From positions 1 through 38,099 of the forward strand of contig JAKUNM010000008.1 of the NCBI GenBank assembly GCA_022451865.1: 38,099 bases of DNA, written 5' to 3'. The notes under the pieces were generated by a model. The model did not search any database. It was not told where the DNA came from and saw only the letters and a program-made list of their open reading frames with translations. The position numbers were made by a program, and so were the translations under genes. Positions 17,323 to 25,883 of this stretch are shown one piece after another. Source of the DNA: Dehalococcoidia bacterium (GTDB lineage: Bacteria; Chloroflexota; Dehalococcoidia; UBA2979). Each line of letters starts with the position of its first letter. Positions within the stretch are counted from its first letter, which is position 1.

Positions 17323-18399
17323 TCAAGCAAAAATAGAACGTACTGGTTCGCCCTTTGCCGTCTCTATCCTTCTTGAAACTGTATCAGTGCCACCAAATGT
17401 AGGTAACCAACATGAATGTTTCCCTGGACCTCCAGCAACTATCACATCAATATCGTTCCAGTTTTCAGCAACACGGAATCCTTCTGGATGTACTGCGCCT
17501 GATGTACCGCTTCTTCCTCCATCTAACCAATCTTGTGCTTGATCACTAAATTTAAGTATTGTGTTTTCCCAAACAAATTTTTTAACATCGTCTTTAGAAT
17601 ATCCATCATGAGCAATTTGATCTGCATGTTCAGGACCAAAAATAATCATTGGTTCACCTCGGCCACCAATATTATTGCTACCTGATTGCCGTAACGATGT
17701 AGTGACTGTAGTTAGAAGACCTTTGCCACTAATGCTTCCATGATCATTGATATTATGTGGAGCTTCACAAGCTAATACTGTAACGACATTGTCATCATTA
17801 GCAAATCCATTTTCGACATGAAGTGGCTCCCACGGACTCGCTGTTTCGTTTTCTGCTGTGCAAAAAGAGATTTTAGCTGGAGTCCCGTGAGTAGCACGAT
17901 CTCCATCACCAGGAGTACCCCCTCCAATATTTAGTAGCGACAAACGCACAGCACGTCCTATTGTCATATTCGATCTTGTCCCTTGCCCAAAACAATTTGG
18001 CCCGCTATTGATACCGATTTCTTGTGCGATAGGGCCATTCAAAAGGACGAAAACAGCACAAGGATGAGTCGTAGATTGTATACCATTTAAGTTAAATTCA
18101 TCTTGAGCAACTGCTTGTAATGCTGCTATCACTACAGGAAAATATTCTGGACGACATCCTGCCATCACCGCATTTGTAGCAATCCGCTCTAAAGTAGCCT
18201 CACCATTACGTGGACCCAAAGTTGCAATTAAATCATCACTGTTCCAATCAACATATTCACAAATTTCATCAACTCGTGAACGAGTAGGTGGCACAATAGG
18301 CAGACCATCAGTCCATCCTTGTGTCTCAAAAAAGTCTTGTACAGCTTCTAATGAGTCTTCTAGTTCAACAATTGGTGGCAGATCAAGATTAACTGACAT
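17323..18399 (-). CDS. UGSC-associated conserved protein, paralogue A (function unknown)
   Basis: This is a 358-residue soluble protein that opens with GWTDGLPIVPPT after about 28 residues and then shows AVMAGC, FNLNGIQSTT, LNGPIAQEIGIN, NMTIGRAVRL, PGDGDRATHG and TAENETASPW. The same blocks occur in paralogue B, so the two arose by duplication and diverged. No signal peptide or membrane segment is seen. ATG18399 has TGAGGA upstream. It follows the UGSC selenoprotein gene by 63 bases. I recall GWTDGLP-type proteins next to UGSC genes but know no biochemical role, so none is assigned. Confidence 0.75.
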   Translation of the reverse strand: MSVNLDLPPIVELEDSLEAVQDFFETQGWTDGLPIVPPTRSRVDEICEYVDWNSDDLIATLGPRNGEATLERIATNAVMAGCRPEYFPVVIAALQAVAQDEFNLNGIQSTTHPCAVFVLLNGPIAQEIGINSGPNCFGQGTRSNMTIGRAVRLSLLNIGGGTPGDGDRATHGTPAKISFCTAENETASPWEPLHVENGFANDDNVVTVLACEAPHNINDHGSISGKGLLTTVTTSLRQSGSNNIGGRGEPMIIFGPEHADQIAHDGYSKDDVKKFVWENTILKFSDQAQDWLDGGRSGTSGAVHPEGFRVAENWNDIDVIVAGGPGKHSCWLPTFGGTDTVSRRIETAKGEPVRSIFA

Positions 18400-18462
18400 A
18401 TTTCCTCACAGAAAACTAAACCCTATGGGCAATACAAAAAAATAAGGATGCAAATTTATATG

Positions 18463-18984
18463 TTAATCAGCACCCATTAAGCTACTTACTGAAGAAGCAG
18501 CATCCGGAACTTTCTTTAATACTTCTTCTGGATCAATTCCTCCAAGTGGATGTTCTATGGTTATGATCCGTAAATCAGGAAAACCCATAGCGCGAGCCTG
18601 AAGGTGAGCTAATTGAATAAAAGCGCTGGTTGCTAAAGTAACTGTTGGAGTTCCTCTTTTTTCAAGTTCTACAGAAGCGTGGATACTCCACGCTGTACAA
18701 GAACCTCAATCAGCACTCCCAACCATTACCCAATCATTCTCAGCAGCTAACTCATCAAGTATAGCTGGATCAGCAGGAGTTGAAACTGGCTTGTGACGAG
18801 TCATGGAATGTATTACGCCATATCTTTGACCTAACTCTTCGGCAATAGAAGTCATCACAAGTTCTGCATGTTGTTTCCCATTCTCCAGAACACCAACTAT
18901 TGATTCCCTTATTTCAGGAAAATCTTCTAGTTCACCTACAGCTGCAGGTTCTGGAGCAGTAGGGTTATGTAATTCAATAACCAT
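18463..18984 (-). CDS. UGSC-family selenoprotein with in-frame TGA decoded as selenocysteine
   Basis: The ORF track reports only the first part (ending at 18706), because TGA 18708-18706 is read as stop. The same frame continues 80 codons to TAA at 18463-18465, giving 173 residues. The junction reads VGSAD-U-GSCTAWS, with Sec93 and Cys96 forming the UGSC motif of a selenoprotein family described from marine metagenomes. A downstream Rossmann-like pattern (VELEKRGTPTVTL, later IEHPLGG) completes the domain. ATG18984 has AAGGAGA at five bases. A SECIS-like hairpin directly follows the TGA. The UxxC arrangement suggests a redox or reductive catalytic role; the substrate is unknown. The Sec machinery (selA, selB, selC, selD) is outside the window. 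Confidence 0.9.
18664..18706 (-). promoter_or_regulatory. Bacterial SECIS-like hairpin for selenocysteine insertion
   Basis: On the coding strand the hairpin begins at the A of the TGA. Stem AGGTTC/GAACTT is followed by a 3-base bulge (TTG), stem TACAG/CTGTA, a 3-base bulge (CTT) on the 3' side, stem CGTGG/CCACG and a five-base loop AGTAT. The loop begins 18 bases after the TGA and has a G at its second position. Published bacterial SECIS rules ask for a loop about 16-37 bases after UGA with a G in its first two positions, so this fits. The element lies inside the coding region, as expected in bacteria. Confidence 0.8.
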
Positions 18985-19046
18985 GTCATTCTCCTTAACG
19001 TTACTTGTATCCAAACATAAACCGAAAAACTTCTCAAGTATTTATC

Positions 19047-19925
19047 TTAAATACCTATTAAGTTTTCTGGGTTTTTACATACCATTTGATGTACTTGATC
19101 GGCATCAAAGCCTACATCTAAAAGACATTCAATCCACATACCCATTCCTAGTGGTGGAGACGGATTATTGATCTGACCTAAGTCAGTTGAGGCAATAATT
19201 TGCTCAACACCGACTGCTTTAATTTGTTCAGCAATGGAACGTACTGACTCACCATCATCGTTTCGAAATGCAGCTAACCCACAATGCTCAATATATACAC
19301 CAAGACCTGCAAGTTCTTGTTGAACTTCTACAGGAATACCAAATGAAGCATGTGTTATAACACTACGGATCCCGCGTTCACGAGCTGTTCGTAACAACAC
19401 TAAAGTTTCTTGCGGTGAAATATGACCACTAGCTAAAACAGCATCATGACTAGCAATTTCATCTAAAATGTCGTGACATTCAGGTAATAATTCACCTGAA
19501 TCATTAAGAATTGGAATACCTGCACCTTTACTAAAAAAATTACCACCACGATCACGATAAGCTGCAGAATCAAAAGTAGGCATCCAAATCACTGTCGCAC
19601 CAATAGCAAGAGAAACAGCTACAGCATCTGGATTCAGACCCCCAACACCCCAATCGAGTGCAACACTGCCATAGACATCTATAGCATCAAATTCTGTATC
19701 AAGTGCCCAAGCAATAGGTTGTGTTGCATAATCGTGACTCTTCAGAACTAACCCCCCCATCCCAGCTTCAATAGCTGAAACAACTAGTTCTCGTGAGTCA
19801 GTACGTCTTTCTGTATAGGGATCTGGAGCAGCATGAACATGCATATCTATTGCGCCGCGTATAATATCCTTTACCTCAGGCCTTAATTCATCTAAGTTTG
19901 TTGCTTGTAAAGCTGAAAAAGTCAT
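19047..19925 (-). CDS. DUF6282-type amidohydrolase-superfamily protein
   Basis: This is a 292-residue TIM-barrel hydrolase-like protein. The N-terminal DMHVHAAPD has the HxH metal motif. Further possible ligands are Lys in VLKSHDYA, His in SGHISPQ and THASFG, and Asp in STDLGQ near the C-terminus. This order (HxH, K/H, H, H, D) is that of amidohydrolase-fold metalloenzymes. ATG19925 has AGGTGG upstream. It is the first gene of the operon leading into the UGSC selenoprotein (62-base gap). A C7 tract at 19752-19758 lies in codons near residue 57. Substrate unknown. Confidence 0.82.
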   Translation of the reverse strand: MTFSALQATNLDELRPEVKDIIRGAIDMHVHAAPDPYTERRTDSRELVVSAIEAGMGGLVLKSHDYATQPIAWALDTEFDAIDVYGSVALDWGVGGLNPDAVAVSLAIGATVIWMPTFDSAAYRDRGGNFFSKGAGIPILNDSGELLPECHDILDEIASHDAVLASGHISPQETLVLLRTARERGIRSVITHASFGIPVEVQQELAGLGVYIEHCGLAAFRNDDGESVRSIAEQIKAVGVEQIIASTDLGQINNPSPPLGMGMWIECLLDVGFDADQVHQMVCKNPENLIGI

Positions 19926-20027
19926 TCGTACCCACCTTTTGTTAATATTTTGAAAACATAACAGAATTCCATAGGAATGAGTACCATAGATTTTTGAAAA
20001 TGATGAAGGTATGATTCAAATCAGAAA
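19926..20027. promoter_or_regulatory. Divergent control region between UGSC operon and chrA
   Basis: These 102 bases must carry the promoters of both the UGSC operon (minus) and the transporter gene (plus). ATTCC-ATA-GGAAT (19966-19978) is a perfect short palindrome and CCATAG is repeated directly 15 bases apart. Either could be an operator. No consensus -35/-10 pair stands out. Confidence 0.3.
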
Positions 20028-21209
20028 ATGAGAAGATCATTAAATATTTTTTTTGTTGCACTTAAATTAGGCTTTATTTCCTTTGGTGGACCGGTAGCAC
20101 ATATCGGATATTTCCGTGACACATATGTAAGCAGGTTAGAGTGGCTCGACGATGCAACATTCGTAAAGTTAGTTGCTTTATGCCAAATATTACCTGGTCC
20201 AGCAAGTAGCCAAGTTGGAATGGCAATTGGAGCCTTACGTGGAGGAGTATGGGGAGGATTGTTGGCGTGGGTTGGATTCACATTACCTTCTGCCATAGCA
20301 TTGATATTTTTTGGATTTGCGATAGACACCTTTAATTTACAAGGCACTGGCTGGTTGGTAGGTTTAAAAATTGCAGCAGCAGCAGTTGTCACAAATGCAT
20401 TATGGGGAATGTCACGTTCGCTAACACCCGATAGAGTGCGTATTACAATAGCAATAATTGCTGCAATTTTATTGCTCTACGAAAGAACAACTATCACACA
20501 AATTCTTATTCTTGCCGCTGGAGCAACCATCGGATGGAGATTACAACTATCACCAGTTAGTAATTTTAAACCTAACCAAAGTCATTATTGGAAGATAAAT
20601 AAAACAATCGCTGTCGGCTCGATAGTGATATTCTTCTTATTGTTGATATTGCTGCCAATCCTAAGAGAATTTCATACTTCACAATATACATCTTTATTCG
20701 ATAGCTTTTATAGAACTGGATCTCTAGTTTTTGGAGGAGGTCATGTTGTATTACCTTTACTTGAATCAGAAGTGGTCTCATCAGGTTGGCTAAGCAAAGA
20801 TGAATTCATTGCAGGTTATGGAGCAGCACAAGCTATTCCAGGACCTTTGTTCACATTTGCTGCATATATAGGAACCGTGGCAAATATAGAACCGAACGGA
20901 TTCACAGGAGCTTTCATAGCATTATTTGCTATTTATTTGCCCTCTTTTTTATTACTAACTGCCATTTTACCGTTCTGGCAAAAATTCACAATGGGACATC
21001 GATTAGAAGCCGCCTACGCAGGAATGAGTGCTGCAGTAATAGGACTTTTGGTAGCAGCTTTTTACAATCCAGTTTGGACATACGCAATTACAACTACATC
21101 ACATTTTTCGTTATGGTTACTTGCCACGACATTATTAATGGTTTGGAAATGTTCGCCATGGCTAGTAGTTTTACTCACCGCTCTGGGGGGGTATGCGCTA
21201 GAACTATAA
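20028..21209 (+). CDS. chrA: ChrA-family chromate ion transporter
   Basis: This is a 393-residue membrane protein with two homologous CHR halves. The first has SFGGPVAHIG and ILPGPASSQVG; the second has VFGGGHVVLPLLE and AIPGPLFTFAAYIG. The paired GG and PGP motifs are diagnostic of the long-chain CHR family, whose tested members export chromate and reduce its toxicity. In a marine or catabolic context the natural substrate may be another oxyanion such as sulfate. A G7 run near the stop (21185-21191) could slip but would change only the last residues. It diverges from the UGSC operon and converges on an ADH-like gene. Confidence 0.9.
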   Translation: MRRSLNIFFVALKLGFISFGGPVAHIGYFRDTYVSRLEWLDDATFVKLVALCQILPGPASSQVGMAIGALRGGVWGGLLAWVGFTLPSAIALIFFGFAIDTFNLQGTGWLVGLKIAAAAVVTNALWGMSRSLTPDRVRITIAIIAAILLLYERTTITQILILAAGATIGWRLQLSPVSNFKPNQSHYWKINKTIAVGSIVIFFLLLILLPILREFHTSQYTSLFDSFYRTGSLVFGGGHVVLPLLESEVVSSGWLSKDEFIAGYGAAQAIPGPLFTFAAYIGTVANIEPNGFTGAFIALFAIYLPSFLLLTAILPFWQKFTMGHRLEAAYAGMSAAVIGLLVAAFYNPVWTYAITTTSHFSLWLLATTLLMVWKCSPWLVVLLTALGGYALEL

Positions 21210-21215
21210 CAAGGT

Positions 21216-22445
21216 CTACCAGGCTGCTTCCATTAAATCAATAGCGTCTTGAAGTGCCTGATCCGCATCTCTTAAGCCAGCATTGAAGTTAAATACTTTG
21301 ATAGTTTCTTTGGCAATTTCAGAAAAGTCTTCTTTAGGAATATTTAGTTCACTAATCCGAGTGGGCATTCCCACTTTTTTGTACAAGTCTTCTATTCCAT
21401 CTGCAATAGCTAATTTGGCATCTTCAGCTGACATATTATCCGCCCATACATCCATAGCTTGAGCAACACGACGAGCAGATTCAATATCTGGTGCAGGGCT
21501 TCTCCGAGCAACTGTAGCAGTAAGAACTGATGTAGATTCACCTTGCCAAACATGTGGATAACGAATATGCAAAGCAGTAGATATGGCATAATTACCTGAA
21601 AAAGCCTGAGTTGCAGGATTTTGGCGACCGCGCACCTGTTCACCGTCATCTTGAACTCTGTTACCCAACAAAGCAGCTACACACAAATCCATGCGTGGAC
21701 CAATGTCATTTGGATTTTCATAAATTCCTACGTAACCTCTTTTCATTAGTCGCAGAATATGTTCCTTATCTCCTTCCACCAAAGGATTAGAAGGAATAGC
21801 AACAGCAGCAACGGATCCAGCAAATCCTGTAGTCGCCGTAGACCTAAATAATTCATAAGGAGAGTCCAAAATTGCTTCGTGGTCAAATATCAATCCAATT
21901 GGACGTGTTTTTGGATCAAAGTATTCCATCCGTTGATCAAGATCTGGATTGGCTAATCCGGATCCACCTCGATTCATAGCACCCGTAGGCGTAGTAATGA
22001 CATTAATAATAGGCAATTTAGGAGCATTCAAACGCGGGCTATATGCCGGTTTACCTTCAGGATACTGGGTCATAATTTCAAAAGGGTCACCATCTTCACA
22101 AAGGAAAATATCGACTACACGTGTTGCAACAATTACACTCCCGCCACCAACTGATATCAATAAATCTGCTCCTGCTTCTTTGGCAGCTTCTGTCGCCGCT
22201 ACAACTGAATTGTATGTTGAATCAATTTCAATACCATCAAAATAGCCTGCAAAAGAATCGCCAAGAGCACCTTTAATTCGTTCAATATTTCGTGTTTTAC
22301 TCGAGATTGATTTAGAACAAATAACAAATGGACGTTTCGCACCAGACCGAATTACTAATTCTTTCAAACGATCTTCTATAACTTCTTCACCAGCGAACAA
22401 TCGCCAATCAAAACCTCGCGCAGCAAAAGAATTAACATCGCTCAT
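21216..22445 (-). CDS. Iron-containing alcohol dehydrogenase / maleylacetate reductase-like protein, metal site not conserved
   Basis: This is a 409-residue dehydroquinate synthase-fold protein. An N-terminal nucleotide-binding domain carries SVGGGSVIVATR, followed by a TTPTGAMNRGG stretch, and the rest is the helical C-domain. Standard iron-ADHs have an Asp-x3-His pair and two later His as metal ligands. Here the corresponding helix reads TTGFAGSVAAV, without Asp or His, while one HVW..ES segment remains. It is therefore either a metal-free reductase (maleylacetate reductases can be metal-independent) or has a changed reaction. ATG22445, with AAAGG upstream, is preferred over GTG22460. It is followed downstream by chrA in convergent orientation. 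Confidence 0.8.
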   Translation of the reverse strand: MSDVNSFAARGFDWRLFAGEEVIEDRLKELVIRSGAKRPFVICSKSISSKTRNIERIKGALGDSFAGYFDGIEIDSTYNSVVAATEAAKEAGADLLISVGGGSVIVATRVVDIFLCEDGDPFEIMTQYPEGKPAYSPRLNAPKLPIINVITTPTGAMNRGGSGLANPDLDQRMEYFDPKTRPIGLIFDHEAILDSPYELFRSTATTGFAGSVAAVAIPSNPLVEGDKEHILRLMKRGYVGIYENPNDIGPRMDLCVAALLGNRVQDDGEQVRGRQNPATQAFSGNYAISTALHIRYPHVWQGESTSVLTATVARRSPAPDIESARRVAQAMDVWADNMSAEDAKLAIADGIEDLYKKVGMPTRISELNIPKEDFSEIAKETIKVFNFNAGLRDADQALQDAIDLMEAAW

Positions 22446-22474
22446 ATGACGACCTTTCACTAGGTTAGCAATAT

Positions 22475-23764
22475 CTATGCAGAACCTATGACACCTGAAT
22501 CAATCAATTTTCCAACCAATTCAGGGTCAATACCATGCTCAATCAAAACTTCTGCACTATCTGCACCTAAAACTGGTGCGTGACCTTGTACTACTGTAGG
22601 AGTTTCAGACATAGTTGCTACAGGACCAACAACTTTTTGAGGTCCAGTAACAGGATGAGTAAGATCTTGCATGATATTCAATGCAACAACTTGAGGATCT
22701 TCTGACATTTCCTCAGGGATATTCACTGGTGCACATGGAACACCAGCTTCTTCTAGTTCTGAGATCCATACATCAATAGATTTCGTCAATATTATTTCAG
22801 CAACTCTATTTCTTAAATTTTGAGCTGCCACCATACTAGCAGGATCATTTGCATCAAAGTCGGGAGAATCACTGTGATCATCTGTTATTCCAAGTACTGT
22901 TCTCGCTGATTGTCGCGTAGCAGGTGTCAATGCCCCTAATACAAGAAAACGACCATCTCCTGTTTGATATCCACCATAATAAGATCGAAAATGCGCTCGC
23001 ATCCCTCGGCCTTTGGCACGGGCGGCTAGAATTTCTGGATATGAAGCTCTATTATCTCGTAAAGTTGATATTTCATCCATCATACCATCACGTGTTACAG
23101 CGTCATGTACTGGTTCACGCATTACATTTGTATCTTGAATCGCGAGCCCTGCACGTAATAATGAAGTCTCAATTTTTTGGCCTTTTCCAGTTTTTTCTCT
23201 ATGAAAAAGGGCTGCATTAATAGAAGATGCTGCAGAAAATCCGGCACAGTAATCCGCGATTGAAGAGCTAGTAACACCAATAGGCAATCCATTCTCATCA
23301 ACTTTAGCTTCACCAACCATTAAGCCTGTATAGGCTACACCAACAACATCTGTTCCAGCACGATTTTTCAGAGGACCTTCCGAACCAAAGCCCGTAATTT
23401 CACAATAGATCAACTTCTCATTCAATTGTTTTAAAGATTCATAATCAATGCCTAAACGTTCAGCAACGCCAACGCGAAAATTAATTAACACAACGTCATA
23501 ATCAGGAATAATTTGATAAATCAAATCTCGACCTTCAGGAGACTGTAAATCTACAACTAAACTACGTTTCCCTCGATTAAGAGATTGCCAGCGTTTTCCT
23601 AAGCCAGGTATCACAGCACCGGCATTGCGATGTGGATCACCTTTGGGTCCTTCTACTTTGACTACATCCGCACCTTGATCAGATAAAATACAACCACAAA
23701 AAGGAGCAGCAACGATTTGAGTAAACTCCAAAACACGTATGCCTTGAAGTGGACCTGCAGCCAT
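22475..23764 (-). CDS. CaiB/BaiF-family CoA-transferase (Glu in place of the usual catalytic Asp)
   Basis: This is a class III CoA-transferase-like protein of 429 residues. It opens with GIRVLEFTQIVAAPF and shows GADVVKVEGPKGDPHR, the NRGKRSLVVDL block and the GKGQKIETSL helix. In characterised enzymes the last block has an Asp (Asp169 of formyl-CoA transferase) that forms the acyl and CoA intermediates; here it is Glu. Such proteins move CoA between carboxylic acids. ATG23764 has GAGG at five bases and is preferred to GTG23770. It lies between an ADH-like gene and a crotonase in the same direction, consistent with a catabolic operon. Confidence 0.85.
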   Translation of the reverse strand: MAAGPLQGIRVLEFTQIVAAPFCGCILSDQGADVVKVEGPKGDPHRNAGAVIPGLGKRWQSLNRGKRSLVVDLQSPEGRDLIYQIIPDYDVVLINFRVGVAERLGIDYESLKQLNEKLIYCEITGFGSEGPLKNRAGTDVVGVAYTGLMVGEAKVDENGLPIGVTSSSIADYCAGFSAASSINAALFHREKTGKGQKIETSLLRAGLAIQDTNVMREPVHDAVTRDGMMDEISTLRDNRASYPEILAARAKGRGMRAHFRSYYGGYQTGDGRFLVLGALTPATRQSARTVLGITDDHSDSPDFDANDPASMVAAQNLRNRVAEIILTKSIDVWISELEEAGVPCAPVNIPEEMSEDPQVVALNIMQDLTHPVTGPQKVVGPVATMSETPTVVQGHAPVLGADSAEVLIEHGIDPELVGKLIDSGVIGSA

Positions 23765-23818
23765 AATCACCTCACGATTTCTTAGAGAATCCCAACTTAA
23801 CTCTAAGAGATATAACTA

Positions 23819-24673
23819 CTAAGTACCTGTAAAGGTTGGGTCACGTCGTTCCATCAAAGCAGCTTTTGCCTCTATGGCATCATTAGAATTATTCAAAACA
23901 TAAGCAGCATTCGATGTTAGCACTGAAGTTGTTTCTAAATTACTATCCACTGCTGCACGTAAATTTTTCTTATTGATCCACTGCGTAATTGGAGGGTGCT
24001 TAATCATTCGTGCACAAAGATCTCGAACTTCAGCTTCAAGCTCTTCAGCAGGTACTAACTTATTTAGCACTCCCCACTGATAAGCTCTCTCTGCATCTAA
24101 ATGACCTGTATATGCGAACTCAAGTGCACGACCAAGACCAGCTAATTTTGTTAGATGGTATGCACCACCGTTTTCAATAATCTGACCTACCTGGTGATAA
24201 GAGATATATCGCATATGCTCAGAGCCATAACGAATATCACAAGCAAGGGATAAATCCATACCAAAACCTGCAGCGACACCATTGATCATTGCAATAGTAG
24301 GCTTCCGTATGTAGTTGACGTCCTTGATTAATTTCGTTGTCCCGTAGAGAAAACCTTGTCGTGACGCATCAGGACTGTTGGGGTGTATCGCTGCACCGAG
24401 AAAGTTTCCTCCACCGTCATAACCTTCAACTCCGCGGACATCTACTCCTGCAGAAAAAGCACGACCTACACCAGTCAGAACAATAACCCGAACATCAGGG
24501 TCATCATCACCAGCACGCATGTATTCGCCAACTTTTGCTAACGTACCAAATCTTTCATTCCCACCAATACAAGCATTAAGTCGCTCAGGACGGTTGAATT
24601 TGATCCATAGAATTCCATTATCTTCTTTTTCATATAGTAAATAAGGAACTTCTTCTAAAGCATGATCTGACAT
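23819..24673 (-). CDS. Enoyl-CoA hydratase/isomerase-family (crotonase) protein
   Basis: This is a 284-residue crotonase-fold protein. The first oxyanion-hole segment is GRAFSAGVDVRG and the second GVAAGFGMDLSLACDIR. The two catalytic Glu of enoyl-CoA hydratase are replaced: Asp in GMDLSLACD and His in the YHQVG position. A Gly-rich insert follows the first oxyanion loop. It probably binds a CoA thioester, but simple hydration is not assured. The ATG is preceded at five bases by AGAGAGAGAG, a (CT)5 tract on the plus strand (24679-24688). It lies downstream of an acyl-CoA dehydrogenase gene on the same strand. Confidence 0.85.
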   Translation of the reverse strand: MSDHALEEVPYLLYEKEDNGILWIKFNRPERLNACIGGNERFGTLAKVGEYMRAGDDDPDVRVIVLTGVGRAFSAGVDVRGVEGYDGGGNFLGAAIHPNSPDASRQGFLYGTTKLIKDVNYIRKPTIAMINGVAAGFGMDLSLACDIRYGSEHMRYISYHQVGQIIENGGAYHLTKLAGLGRALEFAYTGHLDAERAYQWGVLNKLVPAEELEAEVRDLCARMIKHPPITQWINKKNLRAAVDSNLETTSVLTSNAAYVLNNSNDAIEAKAALMERRDPTFTGT

Positions 24674-24740
24674 TAAAACTCTCTCTCTCTATAAAGATTA
24701 ATAACTAGTTCACTAGTAAAATGCACCTAGTCATAAGTGC

Positions 24741-25877
24741 TTACTCATCATCCAATTGCAAAGTGGGCATTAATTTTGCTAGTTGTTTTCGGTGATATCG
24801 TGGTTCACCTAAAGCATGAAACAGAGAACGAGATTGTCTAGTGTATAGAGTTAACCCATATTCACGAACAACTCCCGTACCTGCATGAACTTCATGACCA
24901 TAATCACATGCCTGACGATATCCATCACTCGTCACTGCCTTAGCAAGATGGATGGCTGCTTCAGTCTCACGACCAGTGTCCATCTTCCATAATGCTTCAT
25001 AGGTAGTCCAACGTGCAGAATCCAAATGAATAACTAATTGGACTATATGGTTTTGGACAAATTGGAATCGTCCAATTGGACGTCCGAATTGCACTCGATC
25101 ACGGCTATACTGTACAGATAAATCAAAAACAGCTTGTGCACCACCAACTTTGTAGGCACATAACAATGGAGTTGCACGCATAAGTGCAGCATGTAACCCG
25201 TCAGTAATAGCGTTAGACTCACCTAATAAAGCTGATTTAGGAATACGGGCATTTGCAAACACTACAGAACTTTCAGAAGATGTAAAACCCTCTAATTTTC
25301 GTGCCGAAACGCCTAGGGTACTAGTATCGACTAGCAACAGACTAATGTCATTATCTCCTGAGCCAGTGCGAACAGCTGTAATTATTAAATCAGCAGCATG
25401 GCCATCATAAACAAAAGACTTCTCACCATTTAATATATAATCTTCACCATCTTCAGTTGGTGTTAATTGCACACCAGCAACTCCCCATTGATAATCTGGC
25501 TCAGACATAGCTAACGTAGCGATAAGAGAACCATTTGCAATACGAGTTAGATAATTTTCTTTCTGAGAATCATTACCCAGTTCTTTTATAATCTCACCAG
25601 CAAGGACTGTTGAAAAAAACGGTCCCGGTACTGGCCCTTTACCCAAAGCTTCAAACACAACCCCAGCATCGGTATAACCAGTATTACTTCCACCATATTC
25701 TTCAGGAATTAACATACCCAGCCAACCAAGTTCACCTGCAGTACGCCACATATCATCTGAAAAACCACGTTCAGTTTGTTGCAGTTCAATTAAAGATTCT
25801 ATTGGAGCGTCACGGCTAACAAAATCATCAACTGCTTGTTTTAACATTTCTTGTTGATCGGTTAACGAAAGATCCAT
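24741..25877 (-). CDS. Acyl-CoA dehydrogenase-family protein, subunit type 1
   Basis: This is a 378-residue flavoprotein-fold protein: helical N-domain, central beta domain (ATLAMSEPDYQWG, then EDYILNGEKSFV) and C-terminal helical domain with DRVQFGRPIGRFQ. The usual Glu base of the C-terminal helix (as in YEGT of medium-chain enzymes) is not evident; the region reads ARSLFH-like (QSRSLFHALGEP). This resembles one partner of the two-subunit enzymes of actinobacterial steroid degradation. ATG25877 is preceded by GGGGGGGG six bases upstream. The gene sits downstream of another acyl-CoA dehydrogenase gene but beyond a terminator. Confidence 0.88.
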   Translation of the reverse strand: MDLSLTDQQEMLKQAVDDFVSRDAPIESLIELQQTERGFSDDMWRTAGELGWLGMLIPEEYGGSNTGYTDAGVVFEALGKGPVPGPFFSTVLAGEIIKELGNDSQKENYLTRIANGSLIATLAMSEPDYQWGVAGVQLTPTEDGEDYILNGEKSFVYDGHAADLIITAVRTGSGDNDISLLLVDTSTLGVSARKLEGFTSSESSVVFANARIPKSALLGESNAITDGLHAALMRATPLLCAYKVGGAQAVFDLSVQYSRDRVQFGRPIGRFQFVQNHIVQLVIHLDSARWTTYEALWKMDTGRETEAAIHLAKAVTSDGYRQACDYGHEVHAGTGVVREYGLTLYTRQSRSLFHALGEPRYHRKQLAKLMPTLQLDDE

Positions 25878-25883
25878 TTTCTA

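Noticed and set aside
18463-18984. Reading the TGA at 18706-18708 as a nonsense mutation and the gene as a pseudogene
   Set aside because: The downstream frame has no other stop for 80 codons, the motif at the TGA is exactly UGSC, and a SECIS-like hairpin follows at the right distance.
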